Positions 5,701 to 7,675 of a stretch of 7,675 bases of DNA are shown piece after piece (within the stretch, counting starts at the first letter, position 1; every line of letters begins with the position of its first letter). The DNA lies in NCBI GenBank assembly GCA_964393115.1, contig CAYMST010000232.1:1-7675 (forward strand). The letters are read 5' to 3'. The stretch comes from CAYMST01 sp964393115. Its GTDB lineage: Bacteria > Bacteroidota > Bacteroidia > Cytophagales > Cyclobacteriaceae. The translations under genes were made by a program, and so were the position numbers. Below the pieces are notes generated by a model that saw only the letters and a list, made by a program, of their open reading frames with translations, made no database searches and was not told the DNA's origin.

Positions 5701-7675
5701 ACCGGTGAATTCGTGACTTGGATTTCAGTAAATGCACCACTAAATCCAGCTCGGTAATGAATGCTCAAACCTGTGGCGCTCGTATACTCATTTTCATCCC
5801 AAGAAACCTCAATCTCATTTGAGCTGAGCACCGCAGCAGTAATGGACGGGTGTCCGCATGCAGAACTATTGGTCGTAGTCACATTGGAAACTGGTGTCAA
5901 TGCACTGGTAGATGCATCGAGGCAAACAGAGTTCATCCTGATCTGATAGTCAGCTCCCGAATTCAGGCCATCAATTGTAAATGGAGATGAACTTGCAGTT
6001 GCCTCCGAATAGACTCCCTCAAATCCTTGACGGTAGAAAATGGTATAATTGGATACTTCGGTAAATGAGTCATCCCAGCTTAATTCAAGTGAAGTTGAGT
6101 CGCTTACGATCGAGGTAATGGTGGGTACTCCACAATCTAACGAGCAGTCCACCGTCTGTATGTCACCCGAAATGGTCCAGCCATGCGTTCCTGTAAGAAT
6201 ATCACGTGCAGATTGGTCGCAATAAGAAAGTCCACTAGCTCCTAGCGTTATATTTGCTTGTAGAGAAGGTAGACCGCTCCAGCCGATGATCGTCTCATTG
6301 TAATGATACGGAGAAAGCCCGGAATTCGCAAACAAGCCACTCATATCTGATACATTGCTTACATCCCAATTTCCAAGACTCAGATTGAAAGATGAAGCAT
6401 TCCTCAGGAGGTAGCTCATGTTTGTGACATTGCTTACATTCCATCCGTTGATGTCCTGGTCAAAAGAACTGGCTCCATCAAATAGGTACGACATGTCAGT
6501 CACACTGCTCACATCCCAATTACTGACATCGGAATTGAAAGTGGTGAGGTCGGCAAACAAGTGTTGCATTGCTTGGACATTTCCCACCTGCCAATTGCTA
6601 ACATCCAACTCGTTAAATCCGATTGCTCCTCTGAACATGGATCCCATGTCGGTAACCTGGCTTACATCCCAATTGCTGACGTCAAAATTAAGGGCGATCG
6701 CACCATGGAACATGTTATGCATGGTGGTAACGTTTCCCACTTGCCAACTGCTCAAGTCCTGATTAAAGGAAGTAGCATCTCTAAACATGTAGCTCATATC
6801 TACAACACTGTTCACATCCCATCCGCTAATGTCCTGGTTGAAAGCCGATGCATCTCGGAACATAAACTCCATATTGGTCACATTAGAAACATCCCAGCTA
6901 CCAACAGACTGGTTAAACCCGGTCTGATAAAACATGTAGATCATTGTGGTCACATTGCCTACATTCCAATTGTTTAGTGGTTGATTAAATCCACTTTGTC
7001 TGAACATTTGGGACATGTTGGTGACGTTGCTGACATTCCAACTATTTAAGGGCTGATTGAAGGTACTTGCTCCACGAAACATACGACTCATGGTCGTCAC
7101 ACTTCCAACATTCCACGAGTCGATGTTTTGGTTGAAAGCGATCGCCTGAAAGAACATATCGTCCATGTTCGTAACGCTGCTCACATCCCATGAACTTAGG
7201 GGTTGATTAAATGAGGTAGCGTCATTGAACATTCTAGACATTCGAGTCACGTTGCTCACATTCCAGTTATCCAGGGATTGGTTAAAAGAGGTTGCTCCCA
7301 AAAAGAGATCATGCATCAACGTCACATTGGAAACGTCCCAGCCACTGAGGTCTTCATTCATGGCACTTGCACCCTGAAACATTTTGGACATGTCGGTGAC
7401 ATTCCTTAAATCAGGGGCATCAGACGCCAATAGGTGGAGATTGATACAGTCATGGAAGGCTAGGTTCATGGAAGTCCATGGAATATCTCCCCACTGGTCA
7501 ATACTTAAGATCTTCTCAGTATCTCCGGCATTGTAGAAATAAATTCGAGGAAAATCCCCACTGATACTTACCTGATACGTCCCGGCGCTTGGAAAATCGA
7601 TCGTGGCATCCCCGGTGAACGGCCCGTCACTTCCTGAGTTGCTTGTATTGCCCACCTCTTCCCAGTCTACGGAAT
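2757..7675 (-). CDS. giant BspA-like DUF285 repeat surface protein with FN3 domains (5' end beyond the window)
   Basis: Seen: 1638 codons, open at the right edge; numbering is from the first whole codon at 7673. The in-frame GTG at 7655 is internal, since upstream codons (SVDWEE) match the same place in later modules. Order: end of head 1 (to about 76); DUF285 array 1 (98-446, 14 units); cap 1 (to about 513); FN3 (about 514-602); FN3 (about 606-693); head 2 (697-802); array 2 (824-973, 6 units); cap 2; head 3 (1042-1148); array 3 (1170-1394, 9 units); cap 3; Ig-like segment (1463-1532); beta-rich C-terminus (1533-1638). Heads share TTWKTDN, GPFxG, GTYxIxIxGxFP, KILSxxQWG and FYGC. Caps share YCDxSxR, GWxIxGD and a later Cys. 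Known: DUF285 repeats occur in BspA-like adhesins and form elongated surface solenoids. Inferred: an extracellular adhesion or matrix protein. The C-terminus ends RIIEEEE with no recognisable type IX sorting domain. It is upstream of three co-directional envelope genes. Confidence 0.93.
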   Translation of the reverse strand, partial: SVDWEEVGNTSNSGSDGPFTGDATIDFPSAGTYQVSISGDFPRIYFYNAGDTEKILSIDQWGDIPWTSMNLAFHDCINLHLLASDAPDLRNVTDMSKMFQGASAMNEDLSGWDVSNVTLMHDLFLGATSFNQSLDNWNVSNVTRMSRMFNDATSFNQPLSSWDVSSVTNMDDMFFQAIAFNQNIDSWNVGSVTTMSRMFRGASTFNQPLNSWNVSNVTNMSQMFRQSGFNQPLNNWNVGNVTTMIYMFYQTGFNQSVGSWDVSNVTNMEFMFRDASAFNQDISGWDVNSVVDMSYMFRDATSFNQDLSSWQVGNVTTMHNMFHGAIALNFDVSNWDVSQVTDMGSMFRGAIGFNELDVSNWQVGNVQAMQHLFADLTTFNSDVSNWDVSSVTDMSYLFDGASSFDQDINGWNVSNVTNMSYLLRNASSFNLSLGNWDVSNVSDMSGLFANSGLSPYHYNETIIGWSGLPSLQANITLGASGLSYCDQSARDILTGTHGWTISGDIQTVDCSLDCGVPTITSIVSDSTSLELSWDDSFTEVSNYTIFYRQGFEGVYSEATASSSPFTIDGLNSGADYQIRMNSVCLDASTSALTPVSNVTTTNSSACGHPSITAAVLSSNEIEVSWDENEYTSATGLSIHYRAGFSGAFTEIQVTNSPVVLSGLTPATDYQIRASSLCAGYESTLSATLNVATHAQAPFITTWKTDNPGATAPDQLLIPRGNGVGNYMVEWAEVGTESNTGIAGPFEGSATLTFPHPGTYEIRISGQFPGIKFNNTGDKLKILSIEQWGEIPWNDMASAFYGCENLVMNAEDTPDLSGIVNLYRAFASAKQFNGDISDWEVSNVMDFSEMFKDANSFNQPIGSWDVRNAVNMVSMFSQASSFNQDLSDWDVSNVQLAYLMFDQAQSFNQPIGDWNVNSMTTISNMFRGAEAFNQSLRDWDVSNVTNMGGIFQDAIAFDQDLGSWDISNVTNMVNTFSNSGMSSNNYEATLEGWSTLDPGEVQVPANIALNADGLHYCDDSGRNALINNHGWSIAGDIQNCPARPFVTTWKTDNSGSSSNTQITIPTVGAGYDYYVSWVEAGNPSNNGVAGPFTGDATIDFPTGGTYQISIAGEFPSVYFSVSGDKDKILSVDQWGDQVWTSLSQAFYGCSNVRVLASDAPDLSLITNLSDMFRDATSMNEEIGHWDVSTITSMGRMFQGADSFNQDISSWDVSNVYWMNRMFDGARSFNQDIGTWDVSGATNMQGMFQGTTVFNQDLSAWDVSNVTDLGRMFSSAISFNQDLDSWDVSGAWNMTSMFNDAKSFNKNLSSWDVSNVTNMSFMFNGADAFDQDLSDWNVASVTIMRQMFRGALSFDQDLSSWNVGNVEDMFEMFHGATNFDQSLGFWDISNVTNLEKILSNSSVSVSNYDNTLIGWSTLDNGELQIPQNLYLVSDNLEFCDETSRNILINTYGWTITGDTQASNCVVTNGTEELVDANPIVLSPNEDIYDHYEWYQDDVLVGTTSNFTTYMPGVFTLRSYTDAINYEQSFLIITSNRTFWTVANGNLTDNTNWSLTEAGSTLPAFPTANDEVIIKGHEVTMTGTHTVGNITIYSDESETLLKIDGDLTVKGQIELIKGLESSPAGLEVTRDAQLRIIEEEE
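2760..3287 (-). other. C-terminal Ig-like plus beta-rich domain of the giant protein
   Basis: After the last cap the chain reads as an Ig-like segment (HYEWYQDDVLVGTTSNFTT, then PGVFTLRSY). A second domain begins RTFWTVANGNLTDNTNWSL and continues with PTANDEVIIKGHEVTM, TVGNITI and LLKIDGDLTVKGQIEL. The second domain resembles the G8-like or beta-helix starts common in Bacteroidota surface proteins, with repeating short strands, but it stops after about 105 residues at RIIEEEE. No YPNP-type sorting domain is visible. Domain names here are by resemblance only. Confidence 0.6.
3492..4166 (-). repeat. DUF285 repeat array 3, 9 units of 75 bp
   Basis: Nine perfect-length 25-residue units (MFRDATSMNEE... 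through ...ISNVTNLEK) make exactly 675 bp. Units 3 and 5 read WDVSGAxNM, whereas units 2, 4 and 6 read WDVSNV, giving a two-unit alternation. Bounded by the cap ASDAPDLSLIT upstream and ILSNSSVSVSNY downstream. Confidence 0.92.
4755..5204 (-). repeat. DUF285 repeat array 2, 6 units of 75 bp
   Basis: Six perfect-length 25-residue units (AFASAKQFNGD... through ...ISNVTNMVN) make exactly 450 bp. Less regular than the other arrays: the first unit has WEVSNVMDF, unit 3 ends VQLAYL and unit 4 has WNVNSMTTI in place of the usual VSNVTxM. The cap before it is AEDTPDLSGIV and the cap after it is TFSNSGMSSNNY. Confidence 0.92.
5595..6128 (-). other. tandem pair of fibronectin type III domains
   Basis: Two consecutive domains of about 85-90 residues lie inside the giant surface protein. 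Each has a leading C-G-x-P, an LSW/VSW strand-B tryptophan, a YRxGF segment, a GL-x-[SP]-[GA]-[TA]-DYQIR strand and a closing V/L-C. The paired cysteines at the start and in the F-strand region recur in both copies, suggesting one disulfide per domain, as in many Bacteroidota FN3 modules. They act as a spacer between DUF285 modules 1 and 2; no such pair separates modules 2 and 3. Confidence 0.85.
6336..7382 (-). repeat. DUF285 repeat array 1, 14 units of about 75 bp
   Basis: In-frame coding tandem repeats with the consensus MFxxAxxFNQxLSxWDVSNVTxMSx. Eleven units are 25 residues; units 6 and 7 have 24 and unit 11 has 26. On the plus strand each unit shows a recurring acat-t-cca block that encodes W-[DN]-V-[SG]-N-V. 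DNA copies are clearly diverged, with synonymous and non-synonymous differences throughout, so the array is old rather than freshly expanded. It is preceded by an N-terminal cap unit (ASDAPDL...) and ended by a cap with FANSGLSPYHY. Confidence 0.93.

Noticed and set aside
6418..6977. Plus-strand open frames with repeat-like proteins opposite array 1
   Set aside because: Antisense shadow of the DUF285 repeats; the repetitive protein sequence only mirrors the coding repeat.
3492..7382. CRISPR-like regular repetition
   Set aside because: Period is a multiple of three, units are diverged coding repeats with no constant repeat/unique spacer pattern.
7653..7655. GTG as the start of the giant protein
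   Set aside because: In-frame codons continue to the window edge and encode VDWEE, matching VSWVE and VEWAE at the same place in heads 3 and 2, so the true start is upstream.

Overview
The window looks like a piece of a Bacteroidota chromosome, most plausibly a marine Cytophagales- or Flavobacteriia-type genome. Three signs point there: a giant DUF285 (BspA-like) surface protein with the head and tail modules typical of that phylum, FN3 domains with the Bacteroidota cysteine pair, and a large RHS/SpvB-like protein whose N-terminus matches the Bacteroidota type. By eye the base composition is moderately AT-rich. All genes lie on the minus strand, so transcription runs from the right edge to the left edge.

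Layout in transcription order: (1) 7675-2757, a giant modular extracellular protein, open at its 5' end (1638 residues visible). It has three modules, each a beta-rich head, an array of 25-residue DUF285 repeats (14, 6 and 9 units) and a cysteine-containing cap. Two FN3 domains sit between modules 1 and 2, and an Ig-like plus a beta-rich domain form the C-terminus. (2) 2739-2260, a small Skp/OmpH-like protein carrying a lipoprotein signal. (3) 2263-1658, an unrecognised 201-residue lipoprotein whose start overlaps the preceding stop by 4 bp. (4) 1649-<1, the first 549 residues of a large secreted RHS/SpvB-like protein, open at its 3' end.

The genes are separated by 17, -4 and 8 bp, so they almost certainly form one translationally coupled operon: two very large envelope or secreted proteins flanking two small lipoproteins. 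A reasonable inference is that the Skp-like lipoprotein, and perhaps the second lipoprotein, help fold, deliver or hold the large proteins at the cell surface. If the RHS-like protein is a polymorphic toxin, its variable C-terminus and any immunity gene lie beyond position 1. There is no gene-free stretch over 20 bp, and I see no RNA gene, terminator, insertion sequence, CRISPR array or convincing promoter; the operon promoter must lie right of the window.
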